Positions 8,860 through 18,499 of a stretch of 64,000 nt of DNA are shown here, piece after piece. This DNA is from Myxococcaceae bacterium JPH2 (GTDB lineage: Bacteria > Myxococcota > Myxococcia > Myxococcales > Myxococcaceae), in assembly GCA_016458225.1 (NCBI GenBank), contig JAEMGR010000003.1, positions 496,001 through 560,000 on the forward strand, given 5' to 3'. The position numbers were made by a program, and so were the translations under genes. The number at the start of each line of letters is the position of its first letter. Position 1 is the first letter of the stretch. Under the pieces are notes generated by a model. The model was not told where the DNA came from and did no database searches. It worked only from the letters and a program-made list of their open reading frames with translations.

Positions 8860-11800
8860 ATGACATCACTCCCCTGGCGCCGGACACCCGGTGCCGTCCT
8901 CGTCGCGGGCCTGCTGTTCGGGTCCACGGCTCTGGCTCAATCCAGTGTCATCATCGGCACGGTCGTCAACACCGAGACCAAACAGCCAGCCGCGGACGTC
9001 GTGGTGACCGCCACCTCACCCAACCTGCAGGGTGAGCAGACCGTGGTGACGGACGCGCAGGGCCTGTACCGCATCCCCCAGCTCCCACCGGGCATGTACA
9101 CGCTCCGGTTCGAGAAGGAATCGTTCAAGCCGTTCGCCCGCTCCGACGTGCAGTTGCGGCTCAACCGCACCATCCGCGTCAACGTCGAGCTGCTCCCTGA
9201 CGCGTTCTCCGAGCAGATTGTCATCGAGTCCCGCCCGCCCACCATCGACGTGGGCTCCACGAGCACCGGCGTGAACGTCGGAGACGACTTCATCCGCCGC
9301 ATCGCGGTGAACCGCCCCGGCGGCAAGGGCGGCGCGACCCGCTCCTTCGACAGCCTGGCCGAGCTGGCGCCGGGCGCGCAGACGGACACCTTCGGCGTGT
9401 CCGTGAACGGCGCCACGTCCCCGGAGAACGGCTACCTGGTGGACGGCATCTCCACCGCCGACCCGTCCGTGGGCATCAACGCCAGCCCCATGACCGTGGA
9501 GTTCGTGCAGGACGTGAACGTCATCACCGGCGGCTACCTGCCGGAGTTCGGTCGCTCCACGGGTGGCGTCATCACGGCCGCGACCAAGTCCGGCTCCAAC
9601 GAGTTCCACGGCACGGTGTTCGCCAACCTCACGCCGGGCGCGCTGGAGGGCAAGCGCGAGCTGGTGGTGAGCCAGGGCTCGGCCATCAGCGGCGTCACCA
9701 AGCTGCACAACCTGGGCGACTTCGGCGCCACGTTGGGCGGCCCCATCATGAAGGACAAGCTCTGGTTCTTCGCGGGCGTGGCGCCCTCCGTGACGCGCTA
9801 CGCGCACGAGCGGTCGTTCAACTCGTACAACGTGACGTACGACGACCAGGGCAAGGCGTCCCGCGTGGTGGATGACCGCGGGTTCTTCACCACGACGCGC
9901 ATCCCCGGCTCCGAGCGCACGTACTTCGCGGACTCGAGCACCGTGCAGTACATGGGCAAGCTGACGTACCTCATCAATCAGGACCACAACCTCTCGCTGA
10001 GCGTCTTGGGGACGCCGTCCACCACGGGTGGCGAGGGCAAGCTCCTGGTGGATCCGCAGCAGGGCACCGTCATCCTGACGCGCATGAGCTCGTCGCCCGC
10101 GTTCCACACCGCCCTGGTCCAGGACGCCAGCGCCCGGACCCTGTCCGCGGCGTACGCGGGTGCGTTCATGGACAAGAAGCTGCTCGTGGACGCCAACGTG
10201 GGTTGGTTCCACCAGGTCTCCTCGCAGCTCCCTTCTGACGGCAGCAAGATTGGCGGCGACGAGGGCATCGCGGGGACGGCGCGCGTGACGTACGCCACGC
10301 TCAACAAGTTCCCCCACGCCCTCACCGAGTTCGAGTCCGTCCCGGACGCGGACACGTACTGCGGCACCACGGCGGCCGAGCAGCGGCTGCGCTGCCAGGT
10401 GACCAACTACAACATCGGCGGCGGACTGATTTTCGACTCGAAGCTGGACCGCTACCAGGTCAACACCAAGCTGACGTACCTCCTCAACAACTTCACCGGC
10501 TCGCACGTCATCAAGGCGGGCGCGGACGCGGAGTTCCTCAGCTACGACAACCAGAAGGCCTATACGGGCGGCGTCCTGCTCCAGGAGGCCGAGGTCGCCA
10601 CGAACGTGCTGGGCTGGACGGACGCGCGCCGCTTCGGATACCTGCACGCGCCGGATGACCCGCAGGTGTTGATGGTCCGCGAGTCGCACACCCGCAGCAA
10701 CACCGTGGGCGGCTTCCTCCAGGACAGCTACACCATCGCGAACATGGTGACGGTCAACGCCGGCCTCCGCTACGACGCGCAGTGGCTCTACGGCAGCGAC
10801 GGCAAGCTGGCCTTCTCCATGGGCAACCAGGTGTCTCCGCGCCTGGGCGTCATCGTGGACCCGATGCGCAACGGCCGGAGCAAGCTGTTCGCCAGCTTCT
10901 CGCGCTACTACGAGCAGGTGCCCATCCGCATGCTGGACCGCGGCTACCCGCCCGACCCGCGCTACGTGGCCAACCACTACGCCAAGGACGTCAACCACCC
11001 GAACGGCTGCGACCCCTCCACCGTGGAGGGCCAGCGCGCGTGCGTGGACCCCAACAGCCACAACGAGGTGGCGACCCCCGAGTCCTCGCGCGACCCGAGC
11101 CGCCTCTACTCGGGCGGCAAGGCCGAGGCCCGGCCGGTGGACCCCGACATCAAGCCCCAGTCCTCGGATGAGCTGGCGCTCGGTGGCGAGTACGAGGTTC
11201 TCACGAACACCCGCGTGGGCGTGACGTACACGCACCGGAAGATGAACGCGGTCATCGAGGACATGAGCCGCGACGAGGGCAACACATACTTCCTCGGCAA
11301 CCCGGGCTTCGGTTTCGCCAAGGACTTCCCGGAGGCGAAGCGCGACTACGACGCCGCCACCGTCTACCTGACCCGGGCGTTCGGCGATGGCTGGCTCGCG
11401 CAGGCCAGCTACACGTGGTCGCGGCTGTACGGAAACTACGCGGGCCTCTACCGCCCGGAGACCAACCAGCTCGACCCGAACACCAACGCGGACTTCGACA
11501 TCATCCCCATCCTCCAGAACCGCACGGGCCTCTTGCCCGCGGACCGCACCCACGCCATCAAGCTGTTCGGCGCCAAGGAGGTGGCACTCACCCAGAAGCT
11601 GGTGGCGAACGTGGGCCTGTCCTACCGCGGCAGCTCCGGCACGCCCATCAACTACCTGGGCGCGTACCTGCGCTACGGCCAGGGTGAGACGTTCATCCTC
11701 CCGCGCGGCTCGGGTGGCCGCACGCCGTGGATCAACACCATCGACACGAGCCTGGGCCTCACCTACCGGCTGGCCAAGGAGCAGTCCGTGGCGTTCACGG

Positions 11801-12042
11801 TGGACCTCTTCAACCTGTTCAACTTCCAGGGCGTCACCAGCGTGGACAACACGTACACCACGGCCACCGTGTACCCCGTGGCCAATGGCAAGAAGGACGA
11901 CCTGCCGGGCAGCGTGCAGAAGGCGCCGGATTCGGACCCCAAGGTGTTCCTCACCAATGACGACGTGAACCCGAACTTCGGCAAGCCCACCCAGTACCAG
12001 CCGCCGCGTCAGGTGCGTCTGGGACTCCGGTACTCCTTCTAG
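8860..12042 (+). CDS. TonB-dependent outer-membrane receptor, Oar-like
   Basis: 1060 residues. A signal peptide ends near TALAQ (about residue 27). It is followed by a carboxypeptidase-regulatory-like beta-sandwich (IIGTVVNTETKQPAADVVVTA ... GLYRIPQLPPGMYTLRFEK, residues 30-115). The plug region contains FGVSVNGATSPENGYLVDG and TGGYLPEFGRSTGGVI. The barrel ends in VRLGLRYSF, with the terminal Phe expected for outer-membrane insertion. Length and domain order match Oar-type receptors known from Myxococcus, which are linked to outer-membrane function and protein export. A lipoprotein gene follows closely and is probably in the same operon. The ligand is unknown. Confidence 0.88.
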   Translation: MTSLPWRRTPGAVLVAGLLFGSTALAQSSVIIGTVVNTETKQPAADVVVTATSPNLQGEQTVVTDAQGLYRIPQLPPGMYTLRFEKESFKPFARSDVQLRLNRTIRVNVELLPDAFSEQIVIESRPPTIDVGSTSTGVNVGDDFIRRIAVNRPGGKGGATRSFDSLAELAPGAQTDTFGVSVNGATSPENGYLVDGISTADPSVGINASPMTVEFVQDVNVITGGYLPEFGRSTGGVITAATKSGSNEFHGTVFANLTPGALEGKRELVVSQGSAISGVTKLHNLGDFGATLGGPIMKDKLWFFAGVAPSVTRYAHERSFNSYNVTYDDQGKASRVVDDRGFFTTTRIPGSERTYFADSSTVQYMGKLTYLINQDHNLSLSVLGTPSTTGGEGKLLVDPQQGTVILTRMSSSPAFHTALVQDASARTLSAAYAGAFMDKKLLVDANVGWFHQVSSQLPSDGSKIGGDEGIAGTARVTYATLNKFPHALTEFESVPDADTYCGTTAAEQRLRCQVTNYNIGGGLIFDSKLDRYQVNTKLTYLLNNFTGSHVIKAGADAEFLSYDNQKAYTGGVLLQEAEVATNVLGWTDARRFGYLHAPDDPQVLMVRESHTRSNTVGGFLQDSYTIANMVTVNAGLRYDAQWLYGSDGKLAFSMGNQVSPRLGVIVDPMRNGRSKLFASFSRYYEQVPIRMLDRGYPPDPRYVANHYAKDVNHPNGCDPSTVEGQRACVDPNSHNEVATPESSRDPSRLYSGGKAEARPVDPDIKPQSSDELALGGEYEVLTNTRVGVTYTHRKMNAVIEDMSRDEGNTYFLGNPGFGFAKDFPEAKRDYDAATVYLTRAFGDGWLAQASYTWSRLYGNYAGLYRPETNQLDPNTNADFDIIPILQNRTGLLPADRTHAIKLFGAKEVALTQKLVANVGLSYRGSSGTPINYLGAYLRYGQGETFILPRGSGGRTPWINTIDTSLGLTYRLAKEQSVAFTVDLFNLFNFQGVTSVDNTYTTATVYPVANGKKDDLPGSVQKAPDSDPKVFLTNDDVNPNFGKPTQYQPPRQVRLGLRYSF

Positions 12043-12066
12043 GCCCGCCCCATGAGGACCCATCCC

Positions 12067-12786
12067 ATGACCCAGCGATTGATTGCGGCAGTGCCGCTCC
12101 TGCTCCTGGCGGGCTGCGACTTCGAGCAGCCCAACTCAGGCTGCATCGTGCAAGACAGCGCCAGTTGGATCCTGAAGTACGACGAGGTGCAGAAGGCCAC
12201 CGATGACGTGTGCGTCGCCAACAAGCGCTTCGCTCCCGTCGGAGAGCTGGCGGGCATCTTCAAGTACATCGACTTGGAGAAGGGCGGCGACAGCACGCTG
12301 GCCATCCGCCCGGATGGCCTGTCGAGCCGCGGCGCGCGCGACAACGTCACCAACCAGCGCGAGCAGACGGCCTTCGGAGACCTGAACCTCCAGCAGGACG
12401 CGCAGTACTTCTGCTCGGCCGGCGACTTGTCCGTGGCCAAGGTGGACGCGGTGGCGCGCGAGGCGGTGCCGGGCAAGGACGGCAAGCCGGGCATCTCCGC
12501 CGAGGAGCCGAAGAAGCTCGCGTATGCCTTCACCCACGTGAAGGTGTACTCGGCGCCCTCGGCTCCGGGGACGCAGTTCAGCGCGGACCTCGAGTACACG
12601 GACAACGGCTGCACCAGCACCTACAAGGTCCGGGGCATGTGGCCGGCGGTGGCGTGCACGCCGGGCTCGGAAGTCCCCGCGCTGAGCTGCGGCCAGGGCT
12701 CGGGCGTCAACCCGGACTTCGCCGTGGTGTGTGACCCGACGCTGAAGCTCTGCGTCCTGGAGAAGGACGTCCCGTCGCTGAAGTAG
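12067..12786 (+). CDS. Lipoprotein partner of the TonB receptor
   Basis: 239 residues from ATG 12067, chosen because GAGGA lies eight bases upstream; an ATG at 12052 would add five residues. The N terminus is a lipoprotein signal, LLLLAGC, with Asp after the Cys. That Asp suggests inner-membrane retention by the E. coli rule, but the rule is not reliable in myxobacteria. The mature part has several Cys residues (CIVQD, DDVCVA, YFCSAG, DNGCTST, VACTP, LSCGQG) that may form disulfides. No domain recognised. It lies 24 bases after the receptor gene and before a strong hairpin, so it is probably co-transcribed with the receptor. Confidence 0.75.
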   Translation: MTQRLIAAVPLLLLAGCDFEQPNSGCIVQDSASWILKYDEVQKATDDVCVANKRFAPVGELAGIFKYIDLEKGGDSTLAIRPDGLSSRGARDNVTNQREQTAFGDLNLQQDAQYFCSAGDLSVAKVDAVAREAVPGKDGKPGISAEEPKKLAYAFTHVKVYSAPSAPGTQFSADLEYTDNGCTSTYKVRGMWPAVACTPGSEVPALSCGQGSGVNPDFAVVCDPTLKLCVLEKDVPSLK

Positions 12787-12797
12787 CCGGTCGCGCG

Positions 12798-12825
12798 GGT
12801 GCCCCACCTGTTGGCGTGGGGCACC
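12798..12825 (+). terminator. Hairpin terminator after the TonB receptor operon
   Basis: A perfect 10-base-pair stem, GGTGCCCCAC and GTGGGGCACC, with an eight-base loop starts 11 bases after the lipoprotein stop codon. There is no clear T tract. Confidence 0.6.
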
Positions 12826-12917
12826 TGGCGCACCCGCTCGAATGGCCGCTGATGGGCCGGGCGGGTGTGAACGCGTGAGCAGCGGCGAGCCCGCGAGGTC
12901 CGCGTTAGGACTGTCCG

Positions 12918-14108
12918 GTGCCCGCCGCCCCCTCGCTCCGCCTTCGCATCCAGGCCGCCATCACCGACGTCCCCGCCGCGGAGTGGGACGCGCTCCTGGA
13001 ACCGGACGCTCCGCCCTTCGTGAGACATGCCTGGCTGGCCGCCATGGAGGAGAGCGGCAGCGCCACCGAGGACACGGGCTGGGCTCCGCACCACCTGACG
13101 CTGTGGCGAGGCCCCCGGCTGGTCGCGGCGGCGCCCGCGTACCTCAAGTTCCACAGCATGGGCGAGTACATCTACGACTTCGGCTGGGCCAACGCCGCGG
13201 CCCGCCTGGGCGTGGAGTACTACCCCAAGCTCATCGTGGGCGGACCGCTGTCTCCCGCCACCGTGCCGCGCCTGCTCATCGCGCCCGGCGAGGACGTGCC
13301 CGCGCTGCGCCGCGCCCTGCTGGAGGCGGCCGTGGAGAGCGCGAAGGAGGCGGGGTGCTCCTCGGTCCACGTGCTCTACCCCACCGACGCCGAGGCGGGC
13401 TTCCTGGAAGAGGCGGGCCTCGCGCGCCGCATCACCCTCCAGTTCCAGTGGAAGAACCCGGGCTACCAGCACTACGACGACTACCTGTCGCGCTTCGACT
13501 CCAAGCGCCGCAACCAGCTCAAGCGCGAGCGTGGCGCCGCCGCCACCCAGGGCATCACCCTGCGCACGGTGCGCGCCGCCGAGCTGGGCCCCGAGCACGC
13601 GCGACGCGCCTTCGAGTTCTACGCCTCCACCTGCGAGCGCCACTCCTGGGGGCAGGTGCAGCTCACCCCGGACTTCTTCGCGCGCCTGTTCCGCGCCATG
13701 CCTGGCACCGTGGAGATGGTGGAGGCCGTGCGGGAGGGGAAGGTCATCGCGGGCGCCTTCAACCTGGCCACCGCGGAGCGGCTCTACGGCCGGTATTGGG
13801 GCTGCGTGGAGGAGCACCCCTTCCTCCACTTCAATGTCTGCCTCTACCACTCGGTGGAGGACTGCATCCGCGCGGGGCGCAAGGTGTTCGAGCCGGGCGC
13901 GGGCGGCGAGCACAAGGTGTCCCGAGGGTTCGAGCCCACCGCGGTGCACAGCGCGCACCTCGTGTTCGACCGGCGACTGGACTCCGCCGTGCGCGACTTC
14001 GTCCGCCGCGAGCGGCACCAGCTACAACCCGCAGTGGAGGAAGCCGAGCGCATCTGCGGGCTCAAGCCCTGGGCCGGGGCGGCGCGGCCCGAGCCTCGGA
14101 CGGACTGA
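12918..14108 (+). CDS. FemAB-like / GNAT-superfamily acyltransferase
   Basis: 396 residues from a GTG start. It resembles the bacterial FemAB-like family of putative N-acyltransferases: PPFVRHAWLAAMEESGSA near the N terminus, LKFHSMGEYIYDFGWANAA, FQWKNPGYQHYDDYLSRF, KRRNQLKRERG, and near the C terminus EPGAGGEHKVSRGFEPT. No signal peptide. Members are proposed to transfer acyl or aminoacyl groups, perhaps in envelope biosynthesis, but the substrate is unproven. It stands alone between a terminator hairpin and the SUFU-domain gene. Confidence 0.75.
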   Translation: MPAAPSLRLRIQAAITDVPAAEWDALLEPDAPPFVRHAWLAAMEESGSATEDTGWAPHHLTLWRGPRLVAAAPAYLKFHSMGEYIYDFGWANAAARLGVEYYPKLIVGGPLSPATVPRLLIAPGEDVPALRRALLEAAVESAKEAGCSSVHVLYPTDAEAGFLEEAGLARRITLQFQWKNPGYQHYDDYLSRFDSKRRNQLKRERGAAATQGITLRTVRAAELGPEHARRAFEFYASTCERHSWGQVQLTPDFFARLFRAMPGTVEMVEAVREGKVIAGAFNLATAERLYGRYWGCVEEHPFLHFNVCLYHSVEDCIRAGRKVFEPGAGGEHKVSRGFEPTAVHSAHLVFDRRLDSAVRDFVRRERHQLQPAVEEAERICGLKPWAGAARPEPRTD

Positions 14109-14201
14109 AGGCTGCCCGTCCGTCCACCGGGCCACGGCCCGTGCCGCCTGGCCACTCTGAACAAGTTGTGCGGCGGGCCGGAACCTTTAGAGTCTCGTGA
14201 C

Positions 14202-14888
14202 ATGAAAGCCCCCGAGACGGACGAAGACTTCATCCAGTGGTACGAAGACTGCTGGGCCGACCGCGACGAGGTGGAGTACCCGAAGATGTTCGGCGCCATC
14301 CAGGAGAACGTCTTCACCCTCGAACAGACTGGCGCGCTCGAAGCGTGGATGGAGAGCGAGCTGGCCGAGGTGAAGGAGCTGGACCCGAACTGGGCCCCCA
14401 TGGGCGTGCGCGTGGCGCCGCCGAGCCCCGAGTACCCCTACTGGACCTACGTCACCAGCGGCCTGTCCAACCCCTTCACCGTGGCTCCCGGAGAGGAGTT
14501 CCCGGACGACGCGCCCAGCGGCCTGGGCTACGAGATGGTCATCCACACGCCCGAGGAGGCACGCTGGCCGGTGCTGCGGCTGCTGGACATGATGGCCTAC
14601 AACCTCGTGTGCCTGCGGGCCTTCGCCCTGGGCCACCGCTATCCGGTGGAGGGCACGCTGGACGGCGGCGAGTCCAAGCTGGGGGGCTTCGTGTTCGTGC
14701 ACGACGCCGAGCGCCCCAGCCACTTCCAGCTCCCCAGCGGCAAGGTGGAGCTGCTGACGCTGGTGGGCGTGACACGCAACGAGATGGCCTTCGCGCGCTC
14801 CAACGGCATGAACAAGCTGCTGGAGAAGCTGGCCGCGGCGGGCCCCGCCTACATCACCAAGGCGGACCGCGACGAGCTGAAGCTGTAG
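14202..14888 (+). CDS. Suppressor-of-fused (SUFU) domain protein
   Basis: 228 residues from ATG 14202; an in-frame start 36 bases earlier would add an unlikely leader. The central region (YPYWTYVTSGLSN, PSGLGYEMVIHTPEEARWP, LLDMMAYNL) and the C-terminal part (FQLPSGKVELLTLVGVTRNEMAFA ... GMNKLLEKL) match the layout of bacterial SUFU domains, in which a final strand FLQLVPLT-like is followed by a helix. No signal peptide; the protein is acidic. Bacterial SUFU proteins are often immunity factors for polymorphic toxins, but no toxin gene is next to this one. Confidence 0.6.
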   Translation: MKAPETDEDFIQWYEDCWADRDEVEYPKMFGAIQENVFTLEQTGALEAWMESELAEVKELDPNWAPMGVRVAPPSPEYPYWTYVTSGLSNPFTVAPGEEFPDDAPSGLGYEMVIHTPEEARWPVLRLLDMMAYNLVCLRAFALGHRYPVEGTLDGGESKLGGFVFVHDAERPSHFQLPSGKVELLTLVGVTRNEMAFARSNGMNKLLEKLAAAGPAYITKADRDELKL

Positions 14889-14900
14889 TCGCGCCCTGAA

Positions 14901-16928
14901 TCACTCCTCGCGCGCCGGCGGTCTCCAGGCCCCGGCGCGCGGCGGAGCCCCCTCCACCAGCGCGAACAGGGTGACCGGGTCGAAGGGCTTCTCCAGCCGA
15001 GGCAGCGGCACGGCCTGAAGGAAGGCCCGCGCCCGCTCGGTGAAGCTGCCGCCCGTCATGAAGACGAAGCGCGACAGCAGCTCCGGGCTGCGGCCCACCA
15101 GCGCCGCGTGCACGTCCATCCCCGTCAGGTCGGACATCATCAGGTCGCAGAACACGCGGTCGAACGCGTCGTCCCGCGCGAGCACCGCCAGGGCCTCGCG
15201 ACCGCTGTGCGCCACCACCACCTCGTGCTGACGGCCCAGCAGCCGGCGCAGCACGCTGGCGAGCTGCGGCTCGTCATCCACCACCAGCACGCGCTTGCGC
15301 TGGGGCGCGTCCTCCACGGTTGGCGGCGGCCGAGGGCGCGCCGCGGCCTCGCTGGTGAGCAGACGGACTTGAAAGGTGCTGCCCTGCCCGGGGGTGCTGG
15401 TCGCCGTCAGCTCGCCGCGCATGGCGCGCACCTGGCCCAGGCTGATGGACAACCCCAGCCCCGAGCCCTCACCCATGGGGCGCGTGGTGAAGAACGGCTC
15501 GAACGCGCGCTGGAGCACCTCGGGCGTCATGCCGTGGCCCGTGTCGGAGACCTCCACCACCACCCAGGCCTCCTCGCGGCGCGTGGTGAGCGTCACACAG
15601 TGCCGCGCGGAGTCTCCCTCGGGGATGGCGTGCGCGGCGTTGAGCAGCAGGTGGAGGAACACCTGCCCCAGGCGGGCCTCGTGCGCCATCACCGTGGGCA
15701 CTTCGCCAAAGGCACGCACCACCTTCGCGCGATGGCGCAGGCGCGGCGTGGCCATGGACAGGCCGAACTCCAGCGCCGCGTGCACGTCCACCGGCACCAG
15801 GTGCGGCGCGTCCGCGCGGGCGAAGGTCTGCAGGTCCCGGACGATGACGCGGATCCGCTCGGCGCCCTCGCGGGCCTCGCGCAGTGAGTCCAGCGCTTCT
15901 TGAAGCGGCGCGCACCCGACGCGCGCGGGGATGAGCTGGAGGCGCTCCAACTGCTCCAGCTGCTCCAGCGCGAACTGGATGTTGCCGGTGACGTAGGAGA
16001 GCGGGTTGTTGATTTCGTGGCCCACGCCCGAGGCGAGCTGCCCCGCCATGGCCAGCTTCTCCGACTGCACCAGCCGCTCGCGCGCGGCGACCAGCTCCTG
16101 GGTCCGCTGCTGCACCAGCGCCTCGGCCTCCAGGCGACCCGAGTGCTCGCGGGCGAGCAGCCCGTCGCGCTCGGCCTCCATGCGCTTCTTGTCGGAGATG
16201 TCGCGCGCGGTGATGCACAGGTTGCGGCCCGAGGACCACGCGTGCACCTCGTGCCAGCGCTCCGGCGCGGTGCGCAGCTCGAAGAGGGCCGGGGTCCCTT
16301 CGTCCGACACCCGACGCAGCTCGCGCTCCAGTCGCGTGCCCTGCAGCTCCGGACAGGCCTCCCACAGCACGCGGCGGAAGAGGACGTCCGCGCCCCGGCC
16401 GGTGAGCGCCGCCGCGTTGCGGTTGACGTAGGTGAGCCGCCAATCCGCGTCCACGGTGAAGAACGCGTCCGGCGTGCTCTCCAGCACGTCGCTCACCCAG
16501 TCCAGCGTCTCGCGAAGCCCCTCTTCGACGCGCTGCGCGCTGGTGATGTCACGAATCCGCAACAGCACGCCGTCGCGCAGGGGGACCGCGGTGCCGTGCA
16601 GCCAGGCCTCGCCCTCCGCGAAGCTGTCTTCTGTTGGACGTCCCGTCTCCACCACCCGGCACAGCAGCTCCATGCGGCCGGCCAGACCGTGCTCGGAGGA
16701 GACCTCGCGCAGGCGGCGGCCCCGGAGTGACTCAGGGGCGCGGCCCAGGGCGCGCGCGGCGGTGGGATTGGCCCACAGCCACTCGAAGTCGGAGATGCGT
16801 CCGCCACCGTCCCGCACGGCCCGCAGCACCATGCACCCCTCCGGGTCATGGGCCTCGGACTCCTCCAGGGCGCGGAGGAGGACATCCGCCGGAGGCGGAA
16901 GCGCCAGCGTGATGTCAGTCGCGAACAT
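14901..16928 (-). CDS. PAS-containing hybrid sensor histidine kinase with C-terminal receiver
   Basis: 675 residues. The ATG at 16928 was chosen because GGAGGAGG stands just upstream; the frame is open 32 codons further. Two PAS-like domains lie at about residues 20-135 and 145-245, followed by a coiled coil (about 246-295). The H-box is GVGHEINNPL (His304). Then come an N-box (LLLNAAHAIPEG), DTGHGM and GSGLGLSI of the ATPase domain. A C-terminal receiver from about residue 555 has VLVVDDE, the acceptor in VFCDLMMSD and the Lys in RLEKPF. No transmembrane segment, so it is a cytoplasmic sensor. The adjacent divergent receiver and membrane genes may be partners. Confidence 0.9.
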   Translation of the reverse strand: MFATDITLALPPPADVLLRALEESEAHDPEGCMVLRAVRDGGGRISDFEWLWANPTAARALGRAPESLRGRRLREVSSEHGLAGRMELLCRVVETGRPTEDSFAEGEAWLHGTAVPLRDGVLLRIRDITSAQRVEEGLRETLDWVSDVLESTPDAFFTVDADWRLTYVNRNAAALTGRGADVLFRRVLWEACPELQGTRLERELRRVSDEGTPALFELRTAPERWHEVHAWSSGRNLCITARDISDKKRMEAERDGLLAREHSGRLEAEALVQQRTQELVAARERLVQSEKLAMAGQLASGVGHEINNPLSYVTGNIQFALEQLEQLERLQLIPARVGCAPLQEALDSLREAREGAERIRVIVRDLQTFARADAPHLVPVDVHAALEFGLSMATPRLRHRAKVVRAFGEVPTVMAHEARLGQVFLHLLLNAAHAIPEGDSARHCVTLTTRREEAWVVVEVSDTGHGMTPEVLQRAFEPFFTTRPMGEGSGLGLSISLGQVRAMRGELTATSTPGQGSTFQVRLLTSEAAARPRPPPTVEDAPQRKRVLVVDDEPQLASVLRRLLGRQHEVVVAHSGREALAVLARDDAFDRVFCDLMMSDLTGMDVHAALVGRSPELLSRFVFMTGGSFTERARAFLQAVPLPRLEKPFDPVTLFALVEGAPPRAGAWRPPAREE

Positions 16929-17203
16929 CCGCCTCCTCCGGCGGAAAGAACGGGTGGCTGGGTGAGGCTTTCGGCTGGGCTCGACGCGGCGCCCCGAGAA
17001 GACAGACGGCCGAAGGGCCCGCATGTCGCCATGAAAGGGCGTCTTTCACAAGTCACCTCGGGCGTTCCGCGGGCCCGGCGTATCGGGTGGGAGGCGGGAT
17101 GGGCATGTCGCTGTCTGAAACAGCACCGCTGGCGGGGCGGGTGCCTTGCGGCGCGGCGCCCGGAGGCGGACCCTGCGGGCCCAAGCGTCGGGAGAGCGGT
17201 GTG

Positions 17204-17578
17204 GTGCGACAAGTGCTCGTACTCGAGGACGACGACGACCTCCGGGGCATGCTCTGCGACCTGCTGAGGATGTATGGGGTCACGGCCTGCGTGGACGTGA
17301 ACTCCTTCGAGGCCCTGGTCCAACAGCGAGACGCGGCGCTGGGCTGCGAGCTGGCGCTCCTGGACGTGAACCTGGGCGCGGGCGTGCAGAGCGGACTGGA
17401 TGCGTTGGACTGGCTCCTCGCGCAGGCCTACCAGGGCCGCGCCGTGTTCCTCACCGGCCACGCTCGCTCGCACCCGCTGGTGCGGCTGGCCTACGAGCAG
17501 ACCCAGGTGAAGGTGCTCGCCAAGCCGGTGGACTCGAGGGCGCTGCGCGCGCTGCTGGAGGAACCTCGGGGTGCATAG
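17204..17578 (+). CDS. Single-domain response regulator (receiver only)
   Basis: About 124 residues from GTG 17204; GGAGAG seven bases upstream supports this start, though in-frame ATGs further upstream (17087, 17099, 17105) would add a Gly/Pro-rich leader. The whole product is one CheY-like receiver: acidic pair in VLVLEDDDDL, phospho-acceptor Asp in ALLDVNLG, Thr in VFLTGHA and Lys in VLAKPVD. No output domain. The stop overlaps the start of the next gene by eight bases, so the two are translationally coupled. It probably relays phosphate from, or competes for, a nearby histidine kinase. Confidence 0.8.
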   Translation: MRQVLVLEDDDDLRGMLCDLLRMYGVTACVDVNSFEALVQQRDAALGCELALLDVNLGAGVQSGLDALDWLLAQAYQGRAVFLTGHARSHPLVRLAYEQTQVKVLAKPVDSRALRALLEEPRGA

Positions 17579-18488
17579 CACGCGGCCCTCCTCGCCCCCC
17601 GCGCCCGCGCCGCGAGGGTTGATGACGGTGGAGCAGGAGCGCCGGGCGCGCGCGTGGCGGTCGAGCACCGCGGCCCTCCTGCTGCTCGTGCTCTGCCAGG
17701 TGTCCTCGCTCTTCATCGACCTGACGGTGCTGCCCCTCTCGCGCCTGCTGCCGCTCCTGCGCGGCGCGCACATCGCCCTGTGCCTGGGGCTGCTGGGCTG
17801 GCTGTATGCGCGGCGGCGGACGCCCACGGGCTTCGTGTCCTCCACGGCCTTCCTGGTCGCCGCGGTGCCGCTCCTGCCTGTGTTCGCGCTGACCGAGCAG
17901 GTCCTGGCCCAGCACCACTCCACCTGGGCGCCGCTCATGGGCCACCGGCTGACCCTGCTGAGCATCGGCGTGTTCGCGCCGCTGGGCTTCTGGCCCGGAA
18001 CCGCGCTCATCGCCGCGTTCGCGACGGAGGCCGTGGCGCTCTGGTACGGGCTCCACCTGTCCGCCCATCTGCCCGCCATGGTGTGGGAGCCGTGGGCCAC
18101 GCTCGTCTACGCGGCCGCGGGGCTGGCCTTGTTGGGCTCGCGCTTGCGCAGCCGCCGCGCCGAGCACCAGCTGCGGCACGCCCGGGCGGAGGCCGAGTCC
18201 CTGGAGCGAATGGCCGCGCTGATTCTCGCCCTGCGCGACGCGGTGAGCACGCCCTTGCAGACCCTGGAGGTGGGCACCGCGCTGCTGCGCCAGCGGGCCC
18301 CGGGCTGCGAGGTGACGCTGGACGCCATGGACCGGGCCCTGGACCGGCTGCATCGGCTCACCCAGCAGATGGCCTCGTCGGACCCGCTGGTCGTCTGGCA
18401 CAAGGGCGAGGAGTCCTTCGACGCGGACACCGTGCTGCGCAACCTGGAAGAGTCGCTCACCCGCGAGCTTCAGCGCCGTCGGAACTAG
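17571..18488 (+). CDS. Membrane protein with degenerate histidine-kinase dimerisation helix
   Basis: 305 residues from GTG 17571, overlapping the receiver gene. About five or six transmembrane helices occupy residues 32-190. A coiled stretch (EHQLRHARAEAESLERM) follows, then a segment that copies a histidine-kinase H-box, LRDAVSTPLQTL, in which Asp223 stands where His is expected (HELRTPL in active kinases). A second helix (DAMDRALDRLHRLTQQM) completes a HisKA-like hairpin. No ATP-binding domain follows. It may be a membrane sensor or phosphotransfer modulator for the coupled receiver, unable to autophosphorylate; a pseudokinase role is inferred. Confidence 0.7.
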   Translation: MHSTRPSSPPAPAPRGLMTVEQERRARAWRSSTAALLLLVLCQVSSLFIDLTVLPLSRLLPLLRGAHIALCLGLLGWLYARRRTPTGFVSSTAFLVAAVPLLPVFALTEQVLAQHHSTWAPLMGHRLTLLSIGVFAPLGFWPGTALIAAFATEAVALWYGLHLSAHLPAMVWEPWATLVYAAAGLALLGSRLRSRRAEHQLRHARAEAESLERMAALILALRDAVSTPLQTLEVGTALLRQRAPGCEVTLDAMDRALDRLHRLTQQMASSDPLVVWHKGEESFDADTVLRNLEESLTRELQRRRN

Positions 18489-18499
18489 ACTGCGGCGCC

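Noticed and set aside
9016-12063. A 1015-codon open frame antisense to the TonB receptor gene
   Set aside because: It is rich in Arg, His, Val and Gly without domains and lacks a ribosome-binding site. GC-rich third positions remove stop codons on the opposite strand, and the receptor has clear motifs.
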